A DNA stretch of 36,808 bases from Pararhodospirillum oryzae (lineage in GTDB: Bacteria; Pseudomonadota; Alphaproteobacteria; Rhodospirillales; Rhodospirillaceae): assembly GCF_007992075.1 (NCBI RefSeq), contig NZ_BJZO01000042.1, positions 1 to 36,808 on the forward strand, in the 5' to 3' direction. Of the stretch, positions 7,980-16,565 are shown piece after piece (the stretch's first letter is position 1; the number at the start of each line of letters is the position of its first letter). The notes below the pieces were generated by a model that worked only from the letters and a program-made list of their open reading frames with translations, did not search any database and had not been told where the DNA came from. Made by a program: the position numbers and the translations under genes.

Positions 7980-9746
7980 ATGGGAGCGGTGGAAGTGCTG
8001 GTGGCGCGGGCCGATGCCCTGGCCGGAGGGGGCGCCCTGGCCGAGGCCTGCGACGTGTACCGGGTGGCGCTGGACCGCGATCCCCGGCATGGCCCGGCCC
8101 TGGCCGGCCTGGGGCGCGCCTTGTTGGGCCGGGGGGCGCCGGCGTCGGCGGCCTGCGTGCTGCGCCTGGCGGCGGCGGCGGCGCCCGAGCGCCTGGACGT
8201 GACCGCCGATCTGGCCCTGGCGCTGGCCCGAAGCGGCGACGCGGCCGGCGCCCTGGCGGTGGCCCTGGAGATGCCCCCCACGGCCGGGGTTCTGGGCTTT
8301 CGCGCCGAGCGCCTGGAAGAGCTGGGCCGGCGCGACGAAGCCCTCGCCGGGCTGACGGCGGCCCGGCTTCTCCATCCCCACGAGGCCGCGTTGCACCGCT
8401 GCCACGCCGTGCTGGCGCGTCGGGCCGGGCAGAACGACGTGGCGGCGGCCGCGTGGCGGGCCTTGCTGGCGGTCGATTCCGGTGACGCGCGCGCTTGGTC
8501 GAGCCTGGGCGGCGTGCTGGAAGCCCTGGGCGAGGAAAACGAGGCCCGCGAGGCCATGCGGGTGGCGCTGGCGCTGGATCCCAGCCTGGCCGACAGCCTG
8601 TACAACTGGGCGCATGTCCTGATCGGGCGCGACCAGTTGGAGGAGGCCTTGCCCTGGAGCCGGCGCGCGGCCCGGCTGGCGCCCGCGTGTGGTTATATCC
8701 AGACCAATCTGGGGGTGTGCCTGCTGGGCCTGGGAAGGGTGGACGCGGCGGTGGCCGCCCACCGCCGCGCCGTGGCCCTGGACCCCGGCGATGCCGAGGC
8801 GGCCTATGACCTGGCGTGGGCCTTGCTGACCGCCGGCGACTGGGGCGCGGGATGGCGGTTTCACGAAGCCCGCTGGCGCCTGGCCCGCTTCACCAGCCCG
8901 CGCCCGCCGCTGCCCATGCCCGCCTGGGACGGCCGGCCGCTCCCTGGGAACGCAACCTTGTTCCTGCACGCCGAGCAGGGCCTGGGCGATGCCTTGATGA
9001 TGGCCCGCCTGATCGCACCGGCCCGCGCCCGCGCCCGCGCCCGCCGGGTGGTGGTGGAATGCCCGGCGCCGCTCGCGCGCGTGATGGGGGCGGTGGAAGG
9101 CGTGGACGAGGTGCTGGCGCGGGGCGCCCCCGTGCCACCGGCCGACGCGCACCTGCCCTTGATGTCGCTGCCCCACCGCCTGGGGGTGACGCTGGACGTT
9201 CTTCCCGGCGCGGTGCCCTGGATTCACCTGCCCGGGGAACAGCCACCCGCGCCCGCCGCTCTTCCGGTCCCCGATGCGCTCCGGGTGGGCCTGGTGTGGG
9301 CCGGATCGCCCGACAACGCCATGGACCGCTGGCGCAGTTGTCCGGCCGGGGCCCTGGGGCCCCTGCTCGCGGTTCCGGGGATCCATTGGGTCAACCTGCA
9401 ACTGGGGCCTCGCGCCCGGGACCTGCCCGGCCTGCCTCCCGCCCTGGCCGAGGGCGGGGACCTGGCCGAAACCGCCCGGACCCTGGCGACGCTGGATCTG
9501 GTCGTGGGAGTCGATACGGCGGTGATCCATCTGGCCGGGGCCCTGGGACGGCCGGCGTGGGTGTTGCTGGCGTTCGCGGCCGATTTTCGCTGGCTGCGCG
9601 CAGGCGAAACCAGCCCGTGGTATCCGTCCTTGCGTCTGTTCCGCCAGACCAGCCGGGGCGACTGGCCGGGATTGATCGATCAGGTTGCCGAAACCCTGGC
9701 CGCCGCGCGACACGCCAGACTGGAACAGGGAAGGGAGATGTGGTAA
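7980..9746 (+). CDS. TPR protein with C-terminal GT9-like glycosyltransferase domain (copy 2)
   Basis: The 588-residue protein has eight or so TPR units over residues 1-310 (for example SLGGVLEALGEENEAREAMR and TNLGVCLLGLGRVDAAVAAH). The C-terminal domain then repeats the layout of the divergent copy: FLHAEQGLGDALMMARLI, RVGLVWAGSPDN, GVDTAVIHLAGALGRPAWVL near residue 510, and SPWYPSLRLFRQ...GDW at the end. The family is inferred to transfer sugars to protein acceptors bound by the TPR solenoid. The ATG at 7980 has an ideal AGGGAGG five bases upstream, so the long upstream open frame is not used. It is followed 91 bp later by the flagellin-like gene, the most obvious candidate acceptor. Confidence 0.85.
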   Translation: MGAVEVLVARADALAGGGALAEACDVYRVALDRDPRHGPALAGLGRALLGRGAPASAACVLRLAAAAAPERLDVTADLALALARSGDAAGALAVALEMPPTAGVLGFRAERLEELGRRDEALAGLTAARLLHPHEAALHRCHAVLARRAGQNDVAAAAWRALLAVDSGDARAWSSLGGVLEALGEENEAREAMRVALALDPSLADSLYNWAHVLIGRDQLEEALPWSRRAARLAPACGYIQTNLGVCLLGLGRVDAAVAAHRRAVALDPGDAEAAYDLAWALLTAGDWGAGWRFHEARWRLARFTSPRPPLPMPAWDGRPLPGNATLFLHAEQGLGDALMMARLIAPARARARARRVVVECPAPLARVMGAVEGVDEVLARGAPVPPADAHLPLMSLPHRLGVTLDVLPGAVPWIHLPGEQPPAPAALPVPDALRVGLVWAGSPDNAMDRWRSCPAGALGPLLAVPGIHWVNLQLGPRARDLPGLPPALAEGGDLAETARTLATLDLVVGVDTAVIHLAGALGRPAWVLLAFAADFRWLRAGETSPWYPSLRLFRQTSRGDWPGLIDQVAETLAAARHARLEQGREMW

Positions 9747-9768
9747 CGTAGTCTTAAGGCCCCATCGT

Positions 9769-9789
9769 CCTTTCCGGAATGCCGAAAGG
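9769..9789 (+). promoter_or_regulatory. Small bulged hairpin in the leader of the flagellin-like gene
   Basis: CCTTT-C-CGG (9769-9777) can pair with CCG-AAAGG (9782-9789) around a 4-base AATG loop, with one bulged C. It lies between the TPR gene stop and the ribosome-binding site at 9825. There is no T-tract, so it is more likely an mRNA leader structure than a terminator. Confidence 0.3.
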
Positions 9790-9837
9790 CGTGGGCATGA
9801 ACGCGCCAGGGCCGGCAGAACGCCGGAGGAGGACAGC

Positions 9838-11025
9838 ATGGTGGACACCGTAATGACACCGCTGACGGCCGGTAGCCTGACCACCGGCTCGTATCAGCAG
9901 GTCGCCTTGGATAATCTGGTCGCCCGGGCGCAAGAAGACATCCAGAAGAAACAAACCAAGCTGGAAGCCACGTTCGACGCCAAGGCGGCGGCGATCGACG
10001 CGGAAAGCGAGCGCTACATCAAGTTGAGCTCGGGCGTCAAGAATGCCCAGGTGGCCATGGACAACGGGTTGGAAAGCATCAACAAGATTTCCGACCTGTT
10101 GAGCAAGATGAGCGCGGCCCTGGGCGGGATCGAATCCTCGTTCAACGATACCGGCGAGGTTTCCCAGTACTGGGTCAATCAGTACAACGACGCGTTGCGG
10201 CAGATCAACGTGACCGCCGACCTGTACGGCGCTTCGTTCAATCCGGTGGGGCGGGTGCAAGACCGCATGACCTGGGAACCGAACGACATCTCGTTCAATC
10301 CCAACTTCACCTCGACCACCACCACCCTCAACGGCGTGTACGCGGGGGCGGATTTCCGCATCGAGGTGACCGACGCCGGAACCGGCCAAACCTCCTACTG
10401 GATTCCCGACCTGGGCTCGTCGACCCTCACCGAGTACACCAGCTACAATACCCAACACCCCACGGAGAGCGATGGCATCGGTGAAACGGTGTCGCTGCTC
10501 AATGGCATCAAGAGCGTTCAGGACAACGGCGATGGAACCGTGACCTTGACCGCCTTCATCAATGGTGCCGAGGAGAGTATCACGGGAAAGATGGTGACGG
10601 GCGGCCTGGGGCTCACGGGGTCGTGGAACCACGGGAATTTCGGCGTTGTGTCCGAGGGGGACCCCGCGCCCACGGCGGAGGACATCGCGGGCTTCATCCA
10701 AGGCGCCATCGAGGAAATTTCCCGTGCGCAAGGAGTGTTGACCGGGGCCAAGGCCCAGATCACCGCCAACATGGCCACGGCCAATTCCGCCCAGGATCGC
10801 ATCACCGAAAAGACCAAGGCCCTGACCGCCGACCGCAAGGACGCGTTGTACGAGCAGCTGGAAGCGGAAACGGCCTTGCAGCAGGAATACGCCCAGCAGG
10901 TGGAAGCCATGCAGCGTAACCTGGATGCCATGTCGACCCAGCAACAGGCTTATCTCAGCGTGTTCGCCAGCACGATCGCGTCGTTTGGCGATAACAACCC
11001 GCTTTTTGTCAATCAAACCGTTTAA
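9838..11025 (+). CDS. Flagellin-like (D1-domain-like) protein, unrecognised family
   Basis: The 395-residue protein has long helical ends (residues 20-130 and 280-380) flanking a Thr/Gly/Asn-rich beta region (140-270), and it has no cysteine. This is the layout of flagellin and hook-associated proteins. Two patches read like alphaproteobacterial flagellin D1 helices: VKNAQVAMDNGLESINKIS...LLSKMSAAL (67-95), then NQYNDALRQINVTADLYGAS-FN (114-135), which mirrors the 'QYN-LL-QI--LA-DA-YNG-NL' flagellin block. The C-terminal helix ITEKTKALTADRKDALYEQ (322-340) resembles the matching flagellin helix. The usual D0 start is not recognisable. The ATG has GGAGGAGG at 9825-9832. Position between the TPR-glycosyltransferase and fliK supports an external flagellar role, but the assignment is by pattern only. 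Confidence 0.5.
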   Translation: MVDTVMTPLTAGSLTTGSYQQVALDNLVARAQEDIQKKQTKLEATFDAKAAAIDAESERYIKLSSGVKNAQVAMDNGLESINKISDLLSKMSAALGGIESSFNDTGEVSQYWVNQYNDALRQINVTADLYGASFNPVGRVQDRMTWEPNDISFNPNFTSTTTTLNGVYAGADFRIEVTDAGTGQTSYWIPDLGSSTLTEYTSYNTQHPTESDGIGETVSLLNGIKSVQDNGDGTVTLTAFINGAEESITGKMVTGGLGLTGSWNHGNFGVVSEGDPAPTAEDIAGFIQGAIEEISRAQGVLTGAKAQITANMATANSAQDRITEKTKALTADRKDALYEQLEAETALQQEYAQQVEAMQRNLDAMSTQQQAYLSVFASTIASFGDNNPLFVNQTV

Positions 11026-11482
11026 CGAAGCGCGCGTCCCCCCTTCCCGCCGGCCGGGAGAGGTTCCTTGATGAGGAGCCACGTCCGGCTTCCCGGGCAG
11101 GGGGGCGCGCCGTGTCCGGTTTCCTTTGGGCGGCTCTCCTTGCGGGGGGCCGTTTTTTCGTGTGCCGGGCCAGGGGGTGCGCGGGGGCGGCCGGCCGGGC
11201 AGGGGGCGGGCAAGGCACGGACGGCCCTTCGGGCGGGGAGGCGGGCAGGAATTGCCCGGTCGGGCGGTCAAGGACGCCCCCGTGCGCGAGAACGCCGTGG
11301 AGTCGCGCGGGGACCAGGAAACGAAGGATTTTTGGATTTTGTTGACTCCTAAGGGGTTATAACAAAGGGGATCGGGTCTGGCACGTTGTTTGCTGGGAAA
11401 TTGAAGCCTGGACAGGGCCGATCGCGACCCGCGTGGCCTGGAAGCAAGATGTCCGGGGAATGGGCAACGAGGAAAGCCGACC
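11026..11482. other. 457-bp gene-free region upstream of fliK
   Basis: Three overlapping short + frames here (77-94 codons) are typical high-GC shadows, and I see no gene. Near 11030-11042 and 11101-11111 a GCGCG-T-CCCCCC stretch can pair with GGGGGGCGCGC, and TCCCG-CCGGC-CGGGA gives a small hairpin, so the first part may terminate the flagellin-like transcript. Bases 11327-11367 are unusually AT-rich for this genome. The sigma-54 promoter of fliK follows at 11378-11394. Confidence 0.6.
11378..11394 (+). promoter_or_regulatory. Sigma-54 (RpoN) -24/-12 promoter for fliK-flgD-flgE
   Basis: The sequence CTGGCACGTTGTTTGCT fits the RpoN consensus YTGGCACGrNNNTTGCW at every specified base except the weakly conserved r, with the -24 GG and -12 GC dinucleotides at the required spacing. 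It lies 88 bp upstream of the fliK ATG, and the next genes are flgD and flgE. Hook and late flagellar operons of many alphaproteobacteria are RpoN-dependent. The activator and its upstream site were not identified. Confidence 0.85.
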
Positions 11483-13408
11483 ATGGACCTGCACAGCATC
11501 ATCGCTTCGACGCTGAGAATCGGCGCCACGACCGATGCGTCGACGACGGGGACGTCCAGCTCTTCGGCGTCGTCCGGGTCGACGGCAACGGGCGACTTTG
11601 CCGCCTTGCTCAAGCGTCACAAAACGTCCATCGACACCGACACGATCACCACCGAGTTTTCCCGAACCCTGATCCAGAACCTGGATGCCCAGGCCGACTC
11701 CCACGACGCGGCCGCCGCGTCGGCGTCGGCGGATCGGCCCGAGGCCAAGGATCACGACAAGCGCGACCGGGTCGAGCGTCGCGACGAACGCGAGGACAAG
11801 GATCCCGCCGACGAAACCGAAGCGACCCAGGACAGCGATCGTCCCCGTCGCGAGGCGCAACCCGCCCCTTCCGCGCCGCCCGTGACACCGCCGCCCGCCG
11901 AGGCAACGGCTCCGGCTCCGACCACGCAGACCGCGACCGAGCCCGCCACGCCGGCCGTCCCGGCCCCGACCCAGCCGGTGGCCGCGACCACAACGCCGGG
12001 GGTGGTCCCGGTCGTGCCCGTGGCGCCGGAAACGGAAGGGGTCGACGTCGCGGCCCCGGTTGTTCCCGAGACTCCGGTCGCGGCTGGTGGCACCGGAGCC
12101 GGCGACGCCGCCGACGCGGCGGCGCGCGCGGCGCTGCAAGCCCAGCAGAACGCGCAAAGCGCGGCGGCGCGCGCCGATGCGCAGGCGGCGGCCCAGGCTC
12201 CCGTCCAGGCCCAGCAAACGCCGACGGATCCCACGGCCCAGGCCCAGGCGGCCACGCCCCAGGTTCCGCAACAGCAGGCCCGCGCGCCCCAGCCCTCGGC
12301 CACGGCCCAGGATCAGGCGGCGCAGATGGCCCGCAACCTGGATCCCGACAGCGCGGTGGACGTGCGCGTGCGCGTGACCCAGACCGGAACGGCCGACGCC
12401 CGCGCGCCTCAGGGCCAGTCCCTGGCGATGGAAGCGCAGCGCGCGGTGGCGCCAACCGGCGACACCAGCGCCGACATGGGGGGCTTCGGCCAGCAACAGG
12501 GCTGGCGGGGTGGCACGGGTGGCTCGGCCACCCAGACCCCGATCCAGCAGGCCCAGGCCCAGTTGCGCGATCCGTCCGCCACCCTTCAGAACGGCGAGGC
12601 GCAAGGCGGCGAGGCGGCCGGGGGTGACGACGCGGCCCTGAGCCAGGCCGCCGCGCGCGGCGCGCAGGCCGGCGCAAGCACCGCGCGGCCGCTGTTCACC
12701 CTGGCCAGCGCCTCCTCGGCCACGACCCCCACCCCGACTCCCACGACGTCAACCGGCCTGACGGGCACCGGGACGGGGGCGGGGACGGCGGCGGGAACCC
12801 AGGCTTCCCAGACCACGGCGACCACCCAGGCGGCGGCCCAGACCCGCGCCCCGGACCCGGTTCCGCAAACCGCCCAGACCCAGGCCCAAACCGCGACGCG
12901 CGCGACCGCCCGGGCCGAGGAACCCGCGCGCACGCCCCGCCAGCCCTCGCCCGAGGCGCAGCGGGTCATGGATCAGGTCAAGGTCAACATCAGCAAGGCC
13001 CTGGACCGGGGCATCGACCAGATTTCCGTGCAGCTGACGCCAAAGGCGCTGGGCCGGATCGAGGTCAAGATGGAGATCAACCAGCACACCGGCCATGTGC
13101 AGGCCACCGTGGTCGCCGACAAGGCCGATACCCTGGACATGCTGCGTTCCGACCAGCGCGGTCTGGAGCGGGCCTTGCAGGACGCCGGTCTGAAAACCGA
13201 CTCCGGCAGTCTCAGCTTCGGCCTGCGTGGCGGCAGCCAGGGCCAGGCCGGCCAGACCCAGCGTGACGCCCGTTCCTTCCAGAACGGGGCGTCGGGAGTG
13301 GCGGGCGTGGCCGATGGCGAGGACAGCCTGTCAAGCGAAACCAGTACCCCCGAGGCCCAGCGGGCCAACCGGGCGGCCGCCCGGGGAGGCGTGGACGTGC
13401 GGGTCTGA
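11483..13408 (+). CDS. fliK: Flagellar hook-length control protein FliK
   Basis: FliK is the secreted ruler that stops hook growth and switches the export gate from hook to filament substrates. The 641-residue protein has a short N-terminal region and then about 400 residues of low-complexity Ala/Pro/Gln/Thr-rich sequence (residues 90-480), as expected of the ruler. The conserved C-terminal FliK domain follows (495-583), with VKVNISKALDRGIDQISVQL, LTPKALGRIEVKMEI and the helix LRSDQRGLERALQDAGL. The ATG follows GAGGAAAG by 6 bases. It is the first gene of fliK-flgD-flgE and is placed after the sigma-54 promoter. Its length fits a longer than usual hook or a flexible ruler. Confidence 0.93.
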   Translation: MDLHSIIASTLRIGATTDASTTGTSSSSASSGSTATGDFAALLKRHKTSIDTDTITTEFSRTLIQNLDAQADSHDAAAASASADRPEAKDHDKRDRVERRDEREDKDPADETEATQDSDRPRREAQPAPSAPPVTPPPAEATAPAPTTQTATEPATPAVPAPTQPVAATTTPGVVPVVPVAPETEGVDVAAPVVPETPVAAGGTGAGDAADAAARAALQAQQNAQSAAARADAQAAAQAPVQAQQTPTDPTAQAQAATPQVPQQQARAPQPSATAQDQAAQMARNLDPDSAVDVRVRVTQTGTADARAPQGQSLAMEAQRAVAPTGDTSADMGGFGQQQGWRGGTGGSATQTPIQQAQAQLRDPSATLQNGEAQGGEAAGGDDAALSQAAARGAQAGASTARPLFTLASASSATTPTPTPTTSTGLTGTGTGAGTAAGTQASQTTATTQAAAQTRAPDPVPQTAQTQAQTATRATARAEEPARTPRQPSPEAQRVMDQVKVNISKALDRGIDQISVQLTPKALGRIEVKMEINQHTGHVQATVVADKADTLDMLRSDQRGLERALQDAGLKTDSGSLSFGLRGGSQGQAGQTQRDARSFQNGASGVAGVADGEDSLSSETSTPEAQRANRAAARGGVDVRV

Positions 13409-13438
13409 TCGACCCCGGTTTGCCCGTCCCTCCCTTTA

Positions 13439-13455
13439 TCCTTTGGCCATAAGGA
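13439..13455 (+). promoter_or_regulatory. Weak hairpin covering the flgD Shine-Dalgarno
   Basis: TCCTT (13439-13443) can pair with AAGGA (13451-13455), the only good Shine-Dalgarno for flgD. The stem is just 5 bp, so its effect on flgD translation is speculative. Confidence 0.25.
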
Positions 13456-13464
13456 CCCCGGACC

Positions 13465-14202
13465 ATGACCAGCGCCGTTGACAACACCTCGTCTTCCACC
13501 GCCGCCAAGACCCAGTCGAGCGTGTCGCGCACCCAGTTGGCCGGCGACATGGACACCTTCATGAAACTGCTGGTGTCGCAGCTCAAGAACCAGGACCCGC
13601 TGTCACCGATGGACAGCACCGAGTTCACCAACCAGCTGGTGCAGTTCGCCCAGGTGGAACAGCAGATCAACACCAACGCCAATATCGAAAGCCTGCTGGG
13701 CGTCAGCGCCAACAACCAGGCGGCGCTGGCCGTGGGCTATCTGGGCAAGTACGTGGAAGCCGAATCCACCGCTGTTTCCCTGCAAGATGGCAAGGGGGTG
13801 TTCTGTTACGGTCTCAAGGACGCCGCGACCTCGGTCAGCGTGTCGTTGTACGACAGCGACGGCACGCGGGTGAAAACCTTCACCGGCGAAACCACGGCCG
13901 GCCTGCACAAGGTGGTGTGGGATGGGATGGACGACGACGGCGAGGCCCTGGACGACGGCGTGTACACCATCTCGGTCACCGCCACCCATCAACTGACCGG
14001 CTCGGTGGAAACCTGGACCACGGCCCTGGGCCAGGTCACGGGCGTGGCCACCGACACCTCGGGGGGCACCACCTTGGCCATGGGCTCGGGCAGCGTGGAC
14101 CTGACCAACGTACTGGGCGTGTTCGATACCCTGCCCATTGACGATGCCCAGACCACTTCGGGCGACACGGTTGACGACACCACCGAGTCCGCCGACGCTT
14201 GA
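13465..14202 (+). CDS. flgD: Flagellar hook assembly (hook cap) protein FlgD
   Basis: FlgD caps the growing hook so that FlgE subunits can polymerise; it is discarded afterwards. The 245-residue protein carries the N-terminal FlgD signature (residues 32-66: FMKLLVSQLKNQDPLSPMD followed by TEFTNQLVQFAQVEQ). A central Ig-like/tudor-like region contains DSDGTRVKTF and GLHKVVWDGMDDDGEALDDG-VY, typical of FlgD. The last 40 residues are a Thr/Asp-rich tail. The gene follows fliK by 56 bp and precedes flgE by 86 bp, the common order in alphaproteobacteria, and it probably shares the fliK promoter. Confidence 0.95.
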   Translation: MTSAVDNTSSSTAAKTQSSVSRTQLAGDMDTFMKLLVSQLKNQDPLSPMDSTEFTNQLVQFAQVEQQINTNANIESLLGVSANNQAALAVGYLGKYVEAESTAVSLQDGKGVFCYGLKDAATSVSVSLYDSDGTRVKTFTGETTAGLHKVVWDGMDDDGEALDDGVYTISVTATHQLTGSVETWTTALGQVTGVATDTSGGTTLAMGSGSVDLTNVLGVFDTLPIDDAQTTSGDTVDDTTESADA

Positions 14203-14288
14203 TGACCTTTAGCGCCCTTTGGGGCTGACAAGACCCCCGGTGTCATCGAGCCAACGAAGACCCGGACGCGGAAACAAGGAGCGGATCC

Positions 14289-16310
14289 ATGTCTCTCTAC
14301 GGTGCGCTTTTCTCGGGCGTGTCGGGCCTGCAATCCCAGTCCAGCGCCATGGGCGCGATTGCCGACAACGTGACCAACGTGAACACCGTTGGCTACAAGG
14401 GAACCAAGGTTAACTTCCAGACCCTGGTCACCCACCAGGTTTCGCTGAGCCAGTATTCCCCGGGCGGCGTGCAGTCGGTGCCGCGCACCGGCGTGGACGT
14501 GCAAGGCCTGTTGCAGGCCACCACCTCGTCCACCGACGTCGGCATCTCGGGGCAGGGCTTCTTCGTGGTCTCGTCGTCGGCCACCGACCCCACCGGGTAT
14601 GCCTATACCCGCGCCGGCTCGTATGGCATCGATAAGGACGGTTTCTTGCAAAACGTCAGCGGCTTTTACATGCAAGGCTGGCCGCTGGAAACCTGGGACG
14701 GCACCACCACCGCCTCAACGGTGAGTGTCAATAATCAGGTGTACATGAAATCGTATCGGAACCAGTCGGGCGATACGTATTACATCAACTCCAACGCGGT
14801 TGATTCCACCAACCTGCAACCGCTCAATCTCAGCACCATCGGCGGCACGGCGCGGGCAACCTCGACCATTTCCATGGGCCTTAATTTGCCCTCGGGCGCG
14901 GCGATTGGGGCCACGTCGAAAACCAACGTGCCGATTTTCGACAGCCTGGGCAGCCCGCACAACCTGGATTACCAGTGGACCAAGCGAGCGCAAAACGTGT
15001 GGGATTGCGAAGTCACGCCACCGGCTGGGTCGCGGCAGGTGACCTTGGAGTCTCAGCGCGGCGAAACCTATTTCTCGGCCGGACGCCTGGACTTCACGTC
15101 GATTCCGGCTGCCGGTAGCAGCATGGACATGACCATTGGTGGGACCACCTACAACTTTAATTTTACCGCCGCTGCCGATACCGTGACCACCCTGGCCAAC
15201 GCAGGGGCCGCTGGGCCCGCGTTCAATATCGATGTGTCGGGGGGGCGTACCTTATCCCAGGTCATCGATTCCCTAGCCATGGCGGTTGAAAGCGCGACAC
15301 GAAACGAAGCCGTGACGGATTACGGTGTCGCTGGTGACGGCCGGGTAAGCGCCATCACGGGCAAGGGCAGCCCGACCTTGTGGGCCGAGCGGGTGTCGGG
15401 CGAAAACGCTTTGATCTTCCGTAATGCCTTCACCCAAGATCTGCTGGTGGATGTTTCCAACCCGACCGGCACTCCCTTGCTCGATTCAGCAGGCCAGCCG
15501 TGCGTGGTTCAGGTCAACCCTCGCGGGGCCAACGGCCTGCCTGGGAACAACTGGGCGGTGAATGGCCTGACCTTGCGGGATAACTCCGCATCGCCGCTTG
15601 CCAATGAAACGGACTGGCGGGGCGCTTGGATCAACCGGACGGCCGGTACAGCGGGCGCGGCGGGTATCGTTTCCGATGCGACCAGCCGGGACTATTCCTC
15701 GGCCTTGGGCTTCAACGGCGACGGCACCATCGACACCATCTTCGGATATAACGAAATGGGGGATGATGACCCAAGGCTGACTGTGAACCTCGACTGGGCG
15801 AATGGCGCCCTCAACATGGACGGGGGCACCGTGCAAAACGGCGGTGGGTCGGCCATCAGTGTGTTCTGGGGCAACTACAACGCGGGCGACGGTGTCACCC
15901 AGCGCAATTCCAGCTACCAGTTGGGCTACATCAGCCAGAACGGCAACAAGTTTGGCAACTTCTCGGGTGTCTCCATTTCCGAGGATGGCGTGGTCACCGC
16001 CCAGTTCGACAACGGCGTCACCACCCCCATTTTCATGATCCCGATCGCCACCTTCGTGAACGTCAACGGGATGAACAGCCTGACCGGCAACGTGTTCCAG
16101 GAAACCACCAAGTCCGGCCTGCCGACCATCCGCGAGGCGGGCAGCGCCGGGGCGGGCAAGGTCAACCAGTCGGTGCTGGAAGCCTCGACCGTTGATCTGG
16201 GCACCGAGTTCACGAACATGATCACCACCCAGCGCGCCTATTCCGCGTCGGCGAAGATCATTACCACCGCCGACGAAATGCTCGACGAGTTGGTGCGCAT
16301 CAAGCGCTGA
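14289..16310 (+). CDS. flgE: Flagellar hook protein FlgE (long form)
   Basis: FlgE builds the curved hook joining rod and filament. The N-terminus MSLYGALFSGVSGLQSQSSA...DNVTNVNTVGYKGTKVNF is the conserved flagellar rod/hook motif. The C-terminus (LEASTVDLGTEF, TQRAYSASAKIITTADEML) is the matching D0 helix. The protein has 673 residues, against about 400 in enteric bacteria. The extra length is in the middle (residues about 240-560), where Gly/Ser/Asn/Thr-rich sequence suggests extra surface-exposed domains. AAGGAG at 14276-14281 supports the ATG. A strong terminator lies 77 bp after the stop, ending the fliK-flgD-flgE unit. Confidence 0.96.
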   Translation: MSLYGALFSGVSGLQSQSSAMGAIADNVTNVNTVGYKGTKVNFQTLVTHQVSLSQYSPGGVQSVPRTGVDVQGLLQATTSSTDVGISGQGFFVVSSSATDPTGYAYTRAGSYGIDKDGFLQNVSGFYMQGWPLETWDGTTTASTVSVNNQVYMKSYRNQSGDTYYINSNAVDSTNLQPLNLSTIGGTARATSTISMGLNLPSGAAIGATSKTNVPIFDSLGSPHNLDYQWTKRAQNVWDCEVTPPAGSRQVTLESQRGETYFSAGRLDFTSIPAAGSSMDMTIGGTTYNFNFTAAADTVTTLANAGAAGPAFNIDVSGGRTLSQVIDSLAMAVESATRNEAVTDYGVAGDGRVSAITGKGSPTLWAERVSGENALIFRNAFTQDLLVDVSNPTGTPLLDSAGQPCVVQVNPRGANGLPGNNWAVNGLTLRDNSASPLANETDWRGAWINRTAGTAGAAGIVSDATSRDYSSALGFNGDGTIDTIFGYNEMGDDDPRLTVNLDWANGALNMDGGTVQNGGGSAISVFWGNYNAGDGVTQRNSSYQLGYISQNGNKFGNFSGVSISEDGVVTAQFDNGVTTPIFMIPIATFVNVNGMNSLTGNVFQETTKSGLPTIREAGSAGAGKVNQSVLEASTVDLGTEFTNMITTQRAYSASAKIITTADEMLDELVRIKR

Positions 16311-16386
16311 TGCGGCGAAGATTCGGCGTCTGGTTTCGACCCGGACGCGACGTTCCTTGTTTGGCGCTTCCTTTTCCGCTCCCTTC

Positions 16387-16417
16387 AAGCCCCGACGTTT
16401 TGTCGGGGCTTTTTTTA
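16387..16417 (+). terminator. Rho-independent terminator of the fliK-flgD-flgE operon
   Basis: AGCCCCGAC (16388-16396) pairs perfectly with GTCGGGGCT (16402-16410) around a GTTTT loop, and seven T in a row (16410-16416) follow. This is the clearest intrinsic terminator in the window. Confidence 0.93.
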
Positions 16418-16565
16418 CTGCCGTCCCTCTTGAGTAGAAACCCGTCCCGCGCGATGATGGGGAATGCGACACGGTTCTTGAAACGCCGTGCCCAAGGCTG
16501 GACCGTCGTCTTGGGGATTCTTCCCGGGGGCGGCGTTCTCGCTTGCTGTTCGCAGGTTCACTTGT

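Noticed and set aside
11068-11362. Three overlapping + strand frames (77-94 codons) before fliK
   Set aside because: Overlapping frames in GC-rich noncoding DNA with no Shine-Dalgarno and no motif.
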